DNA from: a candidate division KSB1 bacterium
Lineage (GTDB): Bacteria; Zhuqueibacterota; Zhuqueibacteria; Zhuqueibacterales; Zhuqueibacteraceae
NCBI GenBank assembly: GCA_034506175.1
Contig: JAPDQB010000040.1
Span: forward strand, 1-63,336
Length of the DNA: 63,336 nucleotides
Reading direction: 5' to 3'
Part shown: positions 7,766-15,952 of the stretch, one piece after another
Layout of the letters: each line of letters opens with the position of its first letter
Position numbering within the stretch: the first letter of the stretch is position 1
Made by a program: the position numbers and the translations under genes
Notes under the pieces: generated by a model
What the model saw: the letters and a program-made list of their open reading frames with translations, nothing else
Databases searched by the model: none
What the model was told of the DNA's origin: nothing

Positions 7766-8467
7766 ATGAAGAAAATTTTTGTTGGCCTCATTTTGGCATG
7801 GTCGACCATAACTCCCATCCATGCACAGTTTGATCCCACCCGGCTGATTCCGGAGACGCTGCGTTATCGCTTGCAATCCGGTTCGACACAAGTCGGCAGT
7901 TCAACCGTGACGATCAGCCATGATAACGCCAACGGTACCCTCCACATCGTCGAATCAATTTCCGGCCTTTTTGAGCAAACCGCGATCGTCACGATCCGCA
8001 ACGACACCAGCTTGCAGCCGTTGGCCACTCAGGCGGTCTTTTCACGCGATAATCAATATCACGACGTGCAATTGCATTACAGCCGCGACGGAAAACGTGT
8101 CACCGGCGAAATCCGCCGGCCGCCGGATTTGGGTGGAGTCTGCGTGATCGACGTGACGTTTCCCAATGCCGCCGTCGACGTTTATGCCGCGCCTCATCTG
8201 CTGCGCGCCTCACCCTTGCTGATCGGCAAAACCATTCAATTTCCACTCTTCAATGTCTTGCAAAATGAAAAAAGTTTGGCGAGAGCCTGGGTGGCAAAAA
8301 TTGAAACCGTCACCGTCGCCGCCGGACGCTTTGAGTGTTTTCGCCTTGAATCCTTCCTCGGCAATTCCCGCCTGATTCTGAACATTGACACGCAATTTCC
8401 CCATCGCATGATCCGGCAAATTCTGCCGGCATTGCAGATCAAATTTGAGTTGGCAGAAGTTGAGTAG
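7766..8467 (+). CDS. Secreted DUF3108-like protein
   Basis: A 233-residue exported protein. A signal peptide (residues 1-20, 'MKKIFVGLILAWSTITPIHA') precedes a beta-rich body beginning 'QFDPTRLIPETLRYRL'. The segment 'AKIETVTVAAGRFECFRLES' matches the typical C-terminal strand pair of DUF3108 proteins, periplasmic beta-barrel-like proteins of unknown function. The ATG at 7766 is chosen because GAAGGA lies 6 bases upstream and a signal peptide follows at once; the frame is open from 7682. It is preceded by a terminator, so it starts a new transcription unit. Function unknown; an envelope role is inferred. Confidence 0.65.
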   Translation: MKKIFVGLILAWSTITPIHAQFDPTRLIPETLRYRLQSGSTQVGSSTVTISHDNANGTLHIVESISGLFEQTAIVTIRNDTSLQPLATQAVFSRDNQYHDVQLHYSRDGKRVTGEIRRPPDLGGVCVIDVTFPNAAVDVYAAPHLLRASPLLIGKTIQFPLFNVLQNEKSLARAWVAKIETVTVAAGRFECFRLESFLGNSRLILNIDTQFPHRMIRQILPALQIKFELAEVE

Positions 8468-8603
8468 CGAAAAGTCAACGTCTGCGTAAAAATCTCTTGC
8501 ACCTTCACGGATAATTCGGTAAATTTATCGTCGGCTGAATTTGCAAAATTCATTCCGGCGCTCGACGAAAGCCCAGCCGCTTGGTTAAATAGTGCGCGAA
8601 AAA

Positions 8604-8873
8604 ATGAATTATACCGATTATGCGTTTGGCCGTTTTGCCACCGATATTGCGGCCGTCGCGCAACAATATCAGCTCGATCTCGATGGACTCGAAGTGGAGC
8701 TTTTCACGCCCGGCCGCCAGGCCATTGTCGTGGAGGCCGTTGGGAATCAACGTTTTCGTATTCATATCAATTTGGAAGAAAATCGCATCATCGCCGTCAA
8801 ACAAATCACCCCAGCTCCCGTTAAAAATCTCGGCGAAGATCCATTTGCCAAATACAAAAAATTTATGAAATAG
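8604..8873 (+). CDS. Small hypothetical protein
   Basis: An 89-residue protein without signal peptide or membrane segment. Its composition and codon use are natural, and it seems to form an alpha/beta domain ('LDGLEVELFTPGRQAIVVEA', then 'RFRIHINLEENRIIAVKQI'), ending in a basic tail 'DPFAKYKKFMK'. I do not recognise a family. A GTG at 8592 is a possible longer start; no strong ribosome binding site decides between them. It lies alone between the DUF3108-like and SpoIID genes, all on the same strand. Confidence 0.6.
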   Translation: MNYTDYAFGRFATDIAAVAQQYQLDLDGLEVELFTPGRQAIVVEAVGNQRFRIHINLEENRIIAVKQITPAPVKNLGEDPFAKYKKFMK

Positions 8874-8979
8874 GAATGATTGCTGGTTGCGATTTCGTTG
8901 GTTAAATCTCCGCCAGCCAACGTAATTTCTCTTGCTTCCCTTGACGAAAGCCAGTATTTTATAATCGTCTATACAGAGC

Positions 8980-10254
8980 TTGCCTGTGTTGGGTTTCAGA
9001 ATTCTTGCCGTGATGGCCAGCCTTTTCAGCGCGCTTCCATCGATTGTTGGCCCTTCGACAACTCAGACGCTTCATATCCGCCTGTTTGAAATTTTCCATC
9101 CGCAAAGCCTAGAGATAAGTTCGGCAGCAAATCGACTTGCAAATGGCTCGCATCTAAAGTCAAATCGTGATCACAAGCCGGTCAATAAGCTGCTGCTGAT
9201 TTCGCCGCCACGCGACACGTTGAGCTGGATTCGAATCACTCTCACGCCGCCCACTTTGCAGATTCAAAGCGCCGGCTTCAGCCGTTCAGTGTCATTAACC
9301 GACACCATCAACCTCGCTGCTACCGAGGGCTATTTTTTTGCGATGGTCCGTCAGCATCGCACAGCGATAAACGCTGCGGGCGAAGCAAGGCTCGAGGCTC
9401 GGCGCTATGCCGGTTCAATAAAAGTTTTCGTCGCCGGCAATGAACTGTGTGCCGTCAATCTCACGCCGGTTGACGACTACCTCGCCGGTGTTCTCGCCGC
9501 AGAAATGCCGCAGGCTGATTTGGCGGCTCTACAGGCGCAAGCCGTGGTTTCGCGGACTTATTTGGTGAAATATGATCAACGCCACCAACGAGCCGGCTAT
9601 CAGTTTTGTGATCTCACGCATTGTCAGACGTATAAAGGAAGCGACGGCGTGACGGCTAAAATCAAACGTGCCGTCGTCGCGACAAAAGATGAAATTCTGA
9701 CGTTTGCTCATCAACCGATCACCGCCTACTACAGTTCGACCTGCGGCGGCTTCACCGCTGATGACGCCGGTGTTTGGACGAAGACCGCCGATCAACCTTA
9801 TTTGCGAAGCATCACCGACGCCGCCAATCAACTTGACTTTTGCAGAAATTCGCCGCATTATCAGTGGCGCAGCCGTTTGCCAGCCGACAGCCTGCATCAA
9901 ATTTGGCGGCAGCGACTGGGCGAGCCGATTACTTCCATCGCCATCACCAAAAAAGGTGTGGATGGTCGCGTGCGCGAGCTGGCGCTGATCGGCCATTCGC
10001 TTCATCTTCTCAGCGGCGAAGATTTCCGCGCCGTCACCTGCCGTGCTTTCGGATGGAACACTTTGAAGAGCACTGCATTTGATTTGCAAATTGAAAAAAA
10101 TGCCTATATTTTTGAAGGGCGTGGCTTGGGACACGGGCTCGGCCTTTGTCAATACGGCACGATGGAAATGGCGCGGCAAGGGTATACTTATCAAGAGATT
10201 TTGCGGCATTTTTTCCCGGGAACAGAGATTCGAAAGTATAAGGAAAAGTTTTAG
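8980..10254 (+). CDS. SpoIID/LytB-domain protein
   Basis: A 424-residue exported protein. The N-terminus from TTG 8980 gives a hydrophobic signal-like segment ('LGFRILAVMASLFSALPSI'). The SpoIID domain covers roughly residues 160-415: 'DDYLAGVLAAEMP' with the catalytic-type Glu, 'ALQAQAVVSRTYLV', 'YYSSTCGGFT', and the C-terminal 'GRGLGHGLGLCQYGTMEMA'. In sporulating Firmicutes SpoIID is a lytic transglycosylase acting on denuded glycan; in other phyla the domain occurs in wall-modifying or amidase-enhancer proteins. A TATAAT at 8960-8965 just upstream is a possible -10 element, but the TTGACG at 8941 is too close (13 bases). The start codon is uncertain. Confidence 0.85.
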   Translation: MPVLGFRILAVMASLFSALPSIVGPSTTQTLHIRLFEIFHPQSLEISSAANRLANGSHLKSNRDHKPVNKLLLISPPRDTLSWIRITLTPPTLQIQSAGFSRSVSLTDTINLAATEGYFFAMVRQHRTAINAAGEARLEARRYAGSIKVFVAGNELCAVNLTPVDDYLAGVLAAEMPQADLAALQAQAVVSRTYLVKYDQRHQRAGYQFCDLTHCQTYKGSDGVTAKIKRAVVATKDEILTFAHQPITAYYSSTCGGFTADDAGVWTKTADQPYLRSITDAANQLDFCRNSPHYQWRSRLPADSLHQIWRQRLGEPITSIAITKKGVDGRVRELALIGHSLHLLSGEDFRAVTCRAFGWNTLKSTAFDLQIEKNAYIFEGRGLGHGLGLCQYGTMEMARQGYTYQEILRHFFPGTEIRKYKEKF

Positions 10255-10934
10255 CTATGGGTTTAGCCATTGGGATAAAGCGCTGTCATGTCATGCTCGA
10301 ATCATTTTTTTCCGACGGGCAGTTTGAATTACCAAAAAGTCAATCGCTTTGACTGTTTTCCATCCGAATTACGCCTGCCGGCTTCTTTCATTTTTGCAAT
10401 TCCCTCCGCTTTGACAAAACTGCCAGAAACAGAATCGTGAGCAAGCAAAAACTTTTGTTGTTTTTTTTATATTGGCTTGTCGTTGACTTTCTGTTTCTAC
10501 GCACTGCCTCGCCATGAACGTATATATGAAATGATAAACGGCGATTATTTATGCTGTCGCCGCCGCGGCGCGAAACATTCAGACGAGAAATGTGCCGGTT
10601 GTTTTATGCTGACACATCATTTGTCTTGTGGAAACGCGTGTCTTTTACAAATGTCTAACGGAATCCGCTAAAAGTGAAATCTTTGCAAAAAAGCAAAGAT
10701 TTTCTCACCACGAAGACACAAGGAAAAACTTGGTGTCTTCGTGTCTTGAGGTTAGAATCTGTTGCGGCTCGTCCGTGTTGGGTTTTTGAAGTTTATTCAC
10801 CCTCTGTTGCAAGCGAAGCAACGGCACAAGGCTTGCTGAAAAACCGGATGATGAAAATGGAATTTTCAGAAACGCTTGAACCGCAGCGCCTATACGCTGG
10901 CGCGAGCCACCAGAGTTCGAGAAACGGTATTTCA
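10255..10934. other. Long intergenic region before the EPS locus, with repeats
   Basis: About 680 bases without a convincing gene. Open frames here (10477-10671 and the upstream extension of the sugar transferase frame from 10674) have unnatural composition. It contains a T-rich tract (10454-10472) and a palindromic repeat at 10681-10743. It probably holds the promoter of the EPS operon, but I see no strong -35/-10 pair. Confidence 0.5.
10681..10743. repeat. Composite palindromic intergenic repeat
   Basis: Two hairpins in a row: CTTTGC-A6-GCAAAG (10681-10698), then CACGAAGACAC (10709-10719) with its perfect inverse GTGTCTTCGTG (10733-10743). The 13-mer TGCAAAAAAGCAA (10684-10696) recurs exactly at 27325-27337 next to another large inverted repeat. 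This suggests a dispersed element family. Confidence 0.65.
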
Positions 10935-11900
10935 ATGAATGCAACGCATGCCGATTGGACCGAAACGCCGGCCGGTTCGACGAACGGTTTTTTGCGTGAA
11001 AGCGCGCTGCGCCGTTATCATCTTGTGATCAAATCCGCCATCGAGCCGGCGGGCGGCAAAACGCCGCCCTCGCCAAAGCGCGCGAGCCGCCGGCGGTGGC
11101 TGAAATTCAAAGGCGAATGGCTGATTGCGCCGTTTTTTCTGTTCAGCTCGCTGGCGATCATTCTGCTGGCGCCGGAAAAGCTGGTAAAAAAAATTACCGC
11201 GCCGTTTACCAAGGCCGATTTTTGGGATCAGGTCGGCAAGCGGACGCTGGATTTTGTCGGCGCCATCGCCGGATTTATTTTCTCCGCGATTTTTTTCATC
11301 GTCGTGCCGGTTCTGATCAAAATGGATTCCAAAGGTCCGGTTTTTTACGGACAGCAACGTGCCGGCTTGAATTATCGCAAGCGCGACCGCCGGCAGGTGA
11401 ATATTGTTGTGGCGCACGACCGCCGCGTCGCCGAACGCCGCCAGCAGGATTTGTTCGGCCGGCCGTTTACCGTATACAAGTTCCGCACGATGCAGGTTGA
11501 CGCGGAAAAAAACAGCGGCGCGGTGTGGGCGCAAAAAAATGACCCGCGGGTGACGCGCATGGGTCGCATTTTGCGCTTCATTCACATGGATGAGATTCCG
11601 CAATTTTTCAACGTCTTGTGCGGTGAAATGAGTTTGGTCGGGCCGCGGCCGGAGCGCCCGCAAATCATGGCCAGGCTGATTGAAGACATTCCGCAGTTTC
11701 CTGAGCGGTTGCAAGTCAAACCGGGCATCACCGGCATCGCGCAAATTTACTGCGGCTATGACGCTTCAATTGAGGACGCCCGCGAAAAACTCCAGTATGA
11801 TTTGTTGTATGTGAAAAATTCGACGTTTAAATACGATGTCAAGATTATGCTGAAAACGCTGTGGATGATCATCCATGGCCGTGAAGTGGTGAAATCCTGA
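10935..11900 (+). CDS. Initiating sugar-phosphate transferase (WbaP/EpsL-like)
   Basis: About 321 residues. A membrane helix near residue 60 ('WLIAPFFLFSSLAIILLAPE') and another near 105 ('FVGAIAGFIFSAIFFIVVPV') precede the bacterial sugar transferase domain with 'KMDSKGPVFYGQQRAG', 'FTVYKFRTMQVDAE', 'GRILRFIHMDEIPQFFNVLCGEMSLVGPRPERP' (split: DEIPQ, SLVGPRPE) and 'KPGITGIAQI'. This enzyme transfers a sugar-1-phosphate to undecaprenyl phosphate, the first step of polymer repeat-unit assembly. It has only the short membrane anchor rather than the full WbaP N-terminus. The ATG at 10935 is the best start because upstream codons lie in a palindromic repeat. It is the first gene of the EPS locus. 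Confidence 0.9.
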   Translation: MNATHADWTETPAGSTNGFLRESALRRYHLVIKSAIEPAGGKTPPSPKRASRRRWLKFKGEWLIAPFFLFSSLAIILLAPEKLVKKITAPFTKADFWDQVGKRTLDFVGAIAGFIFSAIFFIVVPVLIKMDSKGPVFYGQQRAGLNYRKRDRRQVNIVVAHDRRVAERRQQDLFGRPFTVYKFRTMQVDAEKNSGAVWAQKNDPRVTRMGRILRFIHMDEIPQFFNVLCGEMSLVGPRPERPQIMARLIEDIPQFPERLQVKPGITGIAQIYCGYDASIEDAREKLQYDLLYVKNSTFKYDVKIMLKTLWMIIHGREVVKS

Positions 11901-11953
11901 ACCAAACATCCGGCAGCAATCCGAATCTTCCGGTTCAGACAAGGAGTGTAACG

Positions 11954-12838
11954 ATGTTGCCTCACCTGTGGTCGGGCTGCGAGGGCGGACAACATAACAG
12001 CGGAATCGAAAATTTAGCGCACAGCATAAGAAGACCTTTGTGGTTTTGTGGTTGTTTTCGCGTCGGTGTGTTGGCGGGCATGATTCTCCTCAACATCATG
12101 CTGAATGACGCGCAGCTTGCGAAGGCGCAGTCGTCGCCTTACGCCACAGAAGCTGGCCGTTCGAATGACGCCGCGTTCGAGGCGCGAATTCAAGTCTTGA
12201 GCCGGCCGATCGGCGCTGAGGTTGCCCTCGACGGCGAATACTCGATGGTCGGCCGCACACCATACACCATCTCGCATTTTCTCAGAGGCTCTTATCGCAT
12301 TCGCGCTGCCAAGCCGGGATACGAAACCTGGGAAGCGGATTACGTTTTCAACGGCCGGGGCGACGACAAGCTGTCGATCAAACTGACGCCAAAGAGCCGC
12401 TACAAAGCGCTGTGGCGGTCGATGCTCGTCCCCGGCTGGGGCCAGGCTTACAGCGATCACCAAACGCGAGGTGCGATCATCGGCCTGATGCAGCTCGGTG
12501 CCGCCGGAGTTTTGTTTTATCAGGATTCGAAATATAGCGAAGCGCTGAACGATTATAATGCGGCCTTAAAGAATTTTCAAACGAATCAAAAAGATCAGGA
12601 GGGCCAGGCCGATTTGATCGCGCAGGTTGGGGCGCGCCGGGCGGTTTTGGATAATGCTTATGAAACGCGTCAGCGTTGGTTGATTGTGACTGGTTTGATC
12701 TACGCCTATAATGTGGCCGACGCGCTTTTGTTTTTTCCTTCATATCGTGACCGCGCTCTTGAACTTGGACTGACTTTGGACCGAAAGCCCGAGCTGCGCA
12801 GCAGCGCTGTCAAGCTCAATCTCAACGCCAACTTTTGA
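11954..12838 (+). CDS. PEGA-domain envelope protein
   Basis: A 294-residue protein with AAGGAG 8 bases before its ATG. A membrane or signal segment ('GVLAGMILLNIMLNDAQLAKA', residues 37-58) leads into a PEGA domain (about 75-140; 'VLSRPIGAEVALDGEYSMVG' and 'RGSYRIRAAKPGYETWE'). The C-terminal half contains hydrophobic segments starting at 'SMLVPGWGQAYSDHQTRGA', a pattern seen in DUF5683-type proteins. PEGA domains are surface beta domains thought to bind envelope polymers. It lies 53 bases downstream of the sugar transferase. The function in the EPS locus is inferred only. Confidence 0.75.
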   Translation: MLPHLWSGCEGGQHNSGIENLAHSIRRPLWFCGCFRVGVLAGMILLNIMLNDAQLAKAQSSPYATEAGRSNDAAFEARIQVLSRPIGAEVALDGEYSMVGRTPYTISHFLRGSYRIRAAKPGYETWEADYVFNGRGDDKLSIKLTPKSRYKALWRSMLVPGWGQAYSDHQTRGAIIGLMQLGAAGVLFYQDSKYSEALNDYNAALKNFQTNQKDQEGQADLIAQVGARRAVLDNAYETRQRWLIVTGLIYAYNVADALLFFPSYRDRALELGLTLDRKPELRSSAVKLNLNANF

Positions 12839-12887
12839 CTTGATGATCTTCGCCATGTTTATGCTCGAATCAATACGCCAAATTGTG

Positions 12888-14765
12888 ATGAAGCGAAAAC
12901 TTGGTTTCGCCGCTGTGCTGTTGTGGGTGAGCGTGGGATTGTGGAGCTGCGACAAAAAGCCGGCCAATCCGGTGTTTCCGAAGGACAGCCAGTTTCCGCC
13001 GACGCCGCGCGATTTGTCGGCGACGATTACCGATCAAAACGTCACCCTCTCGTGGAACATCGACAATCCGGCCGCGGTGAAATTTTATCGGATTTACCGC
13101 CGGGACACGGCTGTGGCGTTTGCCTTTCTCGACACGACGACGGCCCGGCGTTACGTCGATAAAAATTTGCGAAGCGAGACCAAATATTTTTATCAAGTCA
13201 GCGCGGTCAACGGTGGTGGTTTTGAAAGCAAACGTTCGACGATTGCGACCGCGGCGCTGAATGTTTTCACGTCGATTATCATCGCTGCGGGCGCCGATTA
13301 CGTTGCGCAGCGCGAGGTGACGCTCAAGGTTACGGCGCCGGCCCGCACCGCCTTGATGAAATTGAGCAACGACTCGTTGTTCACCGGCGCCGCCTGGCAG
13401 CGCTTTGAAACCACGGTGTCATGGATACTCTCTTTTGGCGATGGCGTGAAGACGGTTTATGCTAAATTCCGCGACGTCGACGGCAACGAATCGCCGCAGG
13501 TGGCGAAAGATACGATCATTTTGGATACCACCGCTCTGATTACCGCTGTGACGGAAAACACCCAGGGGCAGATTAAAAAGGCCGGCGAGGCAATCCGTTT
13601 TCGCCTGGTCGCCAACGAAATCGGTGGCCGGGCGACGATCAATATTTTTTCCGGTCCGCAAAACATTTTGCTTTTCGACGACGGCACGCAGGGTGACCAG
13701 GTCGCGCGGGACGGGATTTATGAATTGAATTACATCATTCCGCAAGACGTGCAAGTGTTGCAAGCCAAAGTTCGCGGCAATTTCGTCGACCGCGTCGGTA
13801 ATGTCGCCCCCACGCTAACAGCGGCAACATTGATCACCATTCAAAAACCGCCGGACGCCGTCACGCTGTTTCAGCCGGTGCCCGTCGGTTCGCAGCAAAA
13901 CGCGCTGCGTTTGACCTGGGCGGCGTCAAAGGATACTTTTGATTTTGCGAATTATTCGATCTATCGCAGCCAATCGCCCAATTTCGATCCGTTCCGCTCG
14001 TCGCCGATTGACCGCATCACCATTCGCGACGTGACGACTTACACGGATTTGAGCCTGCAAGCCGGGGCGACGTATTATTACCGCCTCGTGGTGTTTGATT
14101 TGGCCGGACTGCACAGCGCCGCGAGCAACGAGGTGAGCGCACGCACCACGGCGAATTTGCCGCCGGCCGCGGTGATTTTGAACACGCCGCTTTTGGTCGG
14201 CGACGGTTCGACTCAGGTGCAGCTCTCTTGGTCGCGCAGCAATGAAAATGACTTTGCCAGTTACCGCGTTTATCGCTCCAACGTGGCGGCGGTTGATTCG
14301 CTCAGCTTTCTGGCGGCGGCGCTTACCAATCAAAATCAAACCGTTTACGTTGACGAGAATTTGAAGGCGGCGACGAAATATTTTTATCGCATTTATGTGT
14401 ACGATCAAGCCGGCAACGCCACCGGCAGCAACATCGGCCAGGTGATCACGGCGCCCAATCTGCCGCCGGCGCCGGTGACACTGGCGCTGCCGGCACCGGC
14501 TGATACCGCGGCGTTGAATTTGTCATGGTCGCAGAACAACGACGCCGATTTCGCGTCATATCGCGTCTTTCGCGCCAAAGCCGGTGACCCGCCGATTGAT
14601 CCAGCGAAACAGCAACCTATTGCGATTCTCAACAACAATCGCGCGAACACCACTTATTCGGATCGCGGTCTGGAGCGCAGAAAGACCTATACCTATCAAG
14701 TTTTCGTGTATGACAACGGCGGATTTTATTCCGGCAGCAATTTGGTGCAGGGCACGACGCGGTAG
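12888..14765 (+). CDS. Fibronectin type III repeat lipoprotein
   Basis: A 625-residue exported protein. The N-terminus 'MKRKLGFAAVLLWVSVGLWSC' ends in a Cys that fits a lipoprotein processing site. Four Fn3-like domains can be seen (about 22-115, 318-420, 425-525 and 528-625); several contain 'YRIYRRD' or 'YRVYRSN'-type strands and 'KYFYRIYVYDQAG'. The 120-320 part is a different beta region, with 'FSGPQNILLFDDGTQGDQVA' resembling an invasin/choice-of-anchor type fold. It likely sits on the outer membrane or periplasmic face, perhaps binding polysaccharide. It begins 50 bases after the PEGA-domain gene, so they are probably co-transcribed. The start at 12888 is chosen for the signal peptide; the ribosome binding site is weak. 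Confidence 0.8.
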   Translation: MKRKLGFAAVLLWVSVGLWSCDKKPANPVFPKDSQFPPTPRDLSATITDQNVTLSWNIDNPAAVKFYRIYRRDTAVAFAFLDTTTARRYVDKNLRSETKYFYQVSAVNGGGFESKRSTIATAALNVFTSIIIAAGADYVAQREVTLKVTAPARTALMKLSNDSLFTGAAWQRFETTVSWILSFGDGVKTVYAKFRDVDGNESPQVAKDTIILDTTALITAVTENTQGQIKKAGEAIRFRLVANEIGGRATINIFSGPQNILLFDDGTQGDQVARDGIYELNYIIPQDVQVLQAKVRGNFVDRVGNVAPTLTAATLITIQKPPDAVTLFQPVPVGSQQNALRLTWAASKDTFDFANYSIYRSQSPNFDPFRSSPIDRITIRDVTTYTDLSLQAGATYYYRLVVFDLAGLHSAASNEVSARTTANLPPAAVILNTPLLVGDGSTQVQLSWSRSNENDFASYRVYRSNVAAVDSLSFLAAALTNQNQTVYVDENLKAATKYFYRIYVYDQAGNATGSNIGQVITAPNLPPAPVTLALPAPADTAALNLSWSQNNDADFASYRVFRAKAGDPPIDPAKQQPIAILNNNRANTTYSDRGLERRKTYTYQVFVYDNGGFYSGSNLVQGTTR

Positions 14766-14898
14766 ATTTTTCCTTGATTTTGCACAAACAAAAATCGAAC
14801 CTCGACGGCCTCCGCAGGATTTTCCTATAGTTTTAAAATCAACTTGATGGCAGTTTGGCTTTGAAATGCAAAATCGGGGTTTCGACGGAGTGAAAAAC

Positions 14899-15948
14899 AT
14901 GCGTGTAAAAGCGGTCACGTCTCTTGTTGGTTGGATTTTGGGCTGGGGGATTTTTTATTCGGCTTGGGCGCAGGAATACATTCTCGAATCCGGCGATGTG
15001 TTGTCAATTTCATTTTGGCAGCAGCCGGATCTGAACGTGCCGTCGGTTCGCATCGACGCCGAAGGGAAAATCAACATTCCTCTGGCCGGACGCATCAACG
15101 CCGCGGGCATGACGATTTCGCAGCTCAGCGGCAAAATCGTCGAGCGCATTTCGATTTACAACAAAAGCATCACGCAGGTGACGGTTGCGGTCACCGAATA
15201 TGGCAGCAAAAAGATTTTCATTACCGGCGCCGTCGGCGCGCCGGGGAAATACAGTTTTGAGAAAATGCCTTCAATCTGGGAGGCGATTCTCGAAGCCGGC
15301 GGCCCGCTGCCGACGGCGCAGCTTGGCAATGTGCAGCTCATTCGCGGCGGCCAAAGTGGAAAAATCATCGCTGTGGATTTATCGTCCGCTTTTGCGATGA
15401 ACGATTTGCGAGGCCTGCCGGCGTTGATGCCCGGCGATAATGTTTATGTTCCGTCCAGCCAGCCTGCCGGCGCCGGAACGAGCAGCGGGACGTTTGGAGA
15501 AGCAGCCGTTGCGGCCGGCGGAACCGGCAGTTTGTTTGGGCGCTCGGCCAGCGCGGTGTATGTTTTTGGCCACGTCGTTGCGCCCGGCGTTTATCCAATC
15601 GAAAAAGACATGGACGTTCTGCAAGTCATTGTGCGCGCCGGCGGTCCGGCTTATCCCAATCGCTTCAACACCAACTCGCCGATTTTGGAGCCGGATTTGG
15701 AGCATGTTAAAATTATCACCCGCGGGCCGGAAGCGCCGGTGGTTTATTCGGTCAATGTGGAAAAATACACCAGCACGGCCTCGCCGGCGCCGCTGCTCTT
15801 GCGGCCGGGCGACACCGTTTATATTCCCGGCAAGCAAAGCTTTCGCCGTTTTTTCTTGACGGCCTCGGCAGTGGAGGTGATTAAAGCCTCGGTGGCGGTG
15901 GTCACTTCGTATTTGCTGCTCAATCAGTTGTTTGGTCAAGGGAAATAA
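14899..15948 (+). CDS. Wza-like polysaccharide export protein
   Basis: A 349-residue outer-membrane export protein. A signal peptide ends near 'GIFYSAWAQ'. The Poly_export domain begins 'EYILESGDVLSISFWQQPDL' and is followed by SLBB domains ('KIFITGAVGAPGKYSF' and 'AVYVFGHVVAPGVYPI'). A C-terminal hydrophobic stretch ('AVEVIKASVAVVTSYLLL') could be the amphipathic or membrane segment that forms the outer-membrane pore. GACGGAG lies 8 bases before the ATG. The Wzz-like gene begins 4 bases after the stop, so the two are coupled, matching the usual Wza-Wzz pairing in Wzy-dependent export. Confidence 0.92.
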   Translation: MRVKAVTSLVGWILGWGIFYSAWAQEYILESGDVLSISFWQQPDLNVPSVRIDAEGKINIPLAGRINAAGMTISQLSGKIVERISIYNKSITQVTVAVTEYGSKKIFITGAVGAPGKYSFEKMPSIWEAILEAGGPLPTAQLGNVQLIRGGQSGKIIAVDLSSAFAMNDLRGLPALMPGDNVYVPSSQPAGAGTSSGTFGEAAVAAGGTGSLFGRSASAVYVFGHVVAPGVYPIEKDMDVLQVIVRAGGPAYPNRFNTNSPILEPDLEHVKIITRGPEAPVVYSVNVEKYTSTASPAPLLLRPGDTVYIPGKQSFRRFFLTASAVEVIKASVAVVTSYLLLNQLFGQGK

Positions 15949-15952
15949 TTTT

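Noticed and set aside
8941..8965. TTGACG with TATAAT before the SpoIID-domain gene
   Set aside because: The boxes are only 13 bases apart, too short for a sigma70 promoter; the TATAAT alone is not decisive.
10477..10671. 64-codon open frame in the gap before the EPS locus
   Set aside because: It is rich in Cys and Arg, has no ribosome binding site and matches no known small protein pattern.
10932..11744. 270-codon open frame on the minus strand
   Set aside because: It is antisense to the sugar transferase, whose catalytic motifs are plain.
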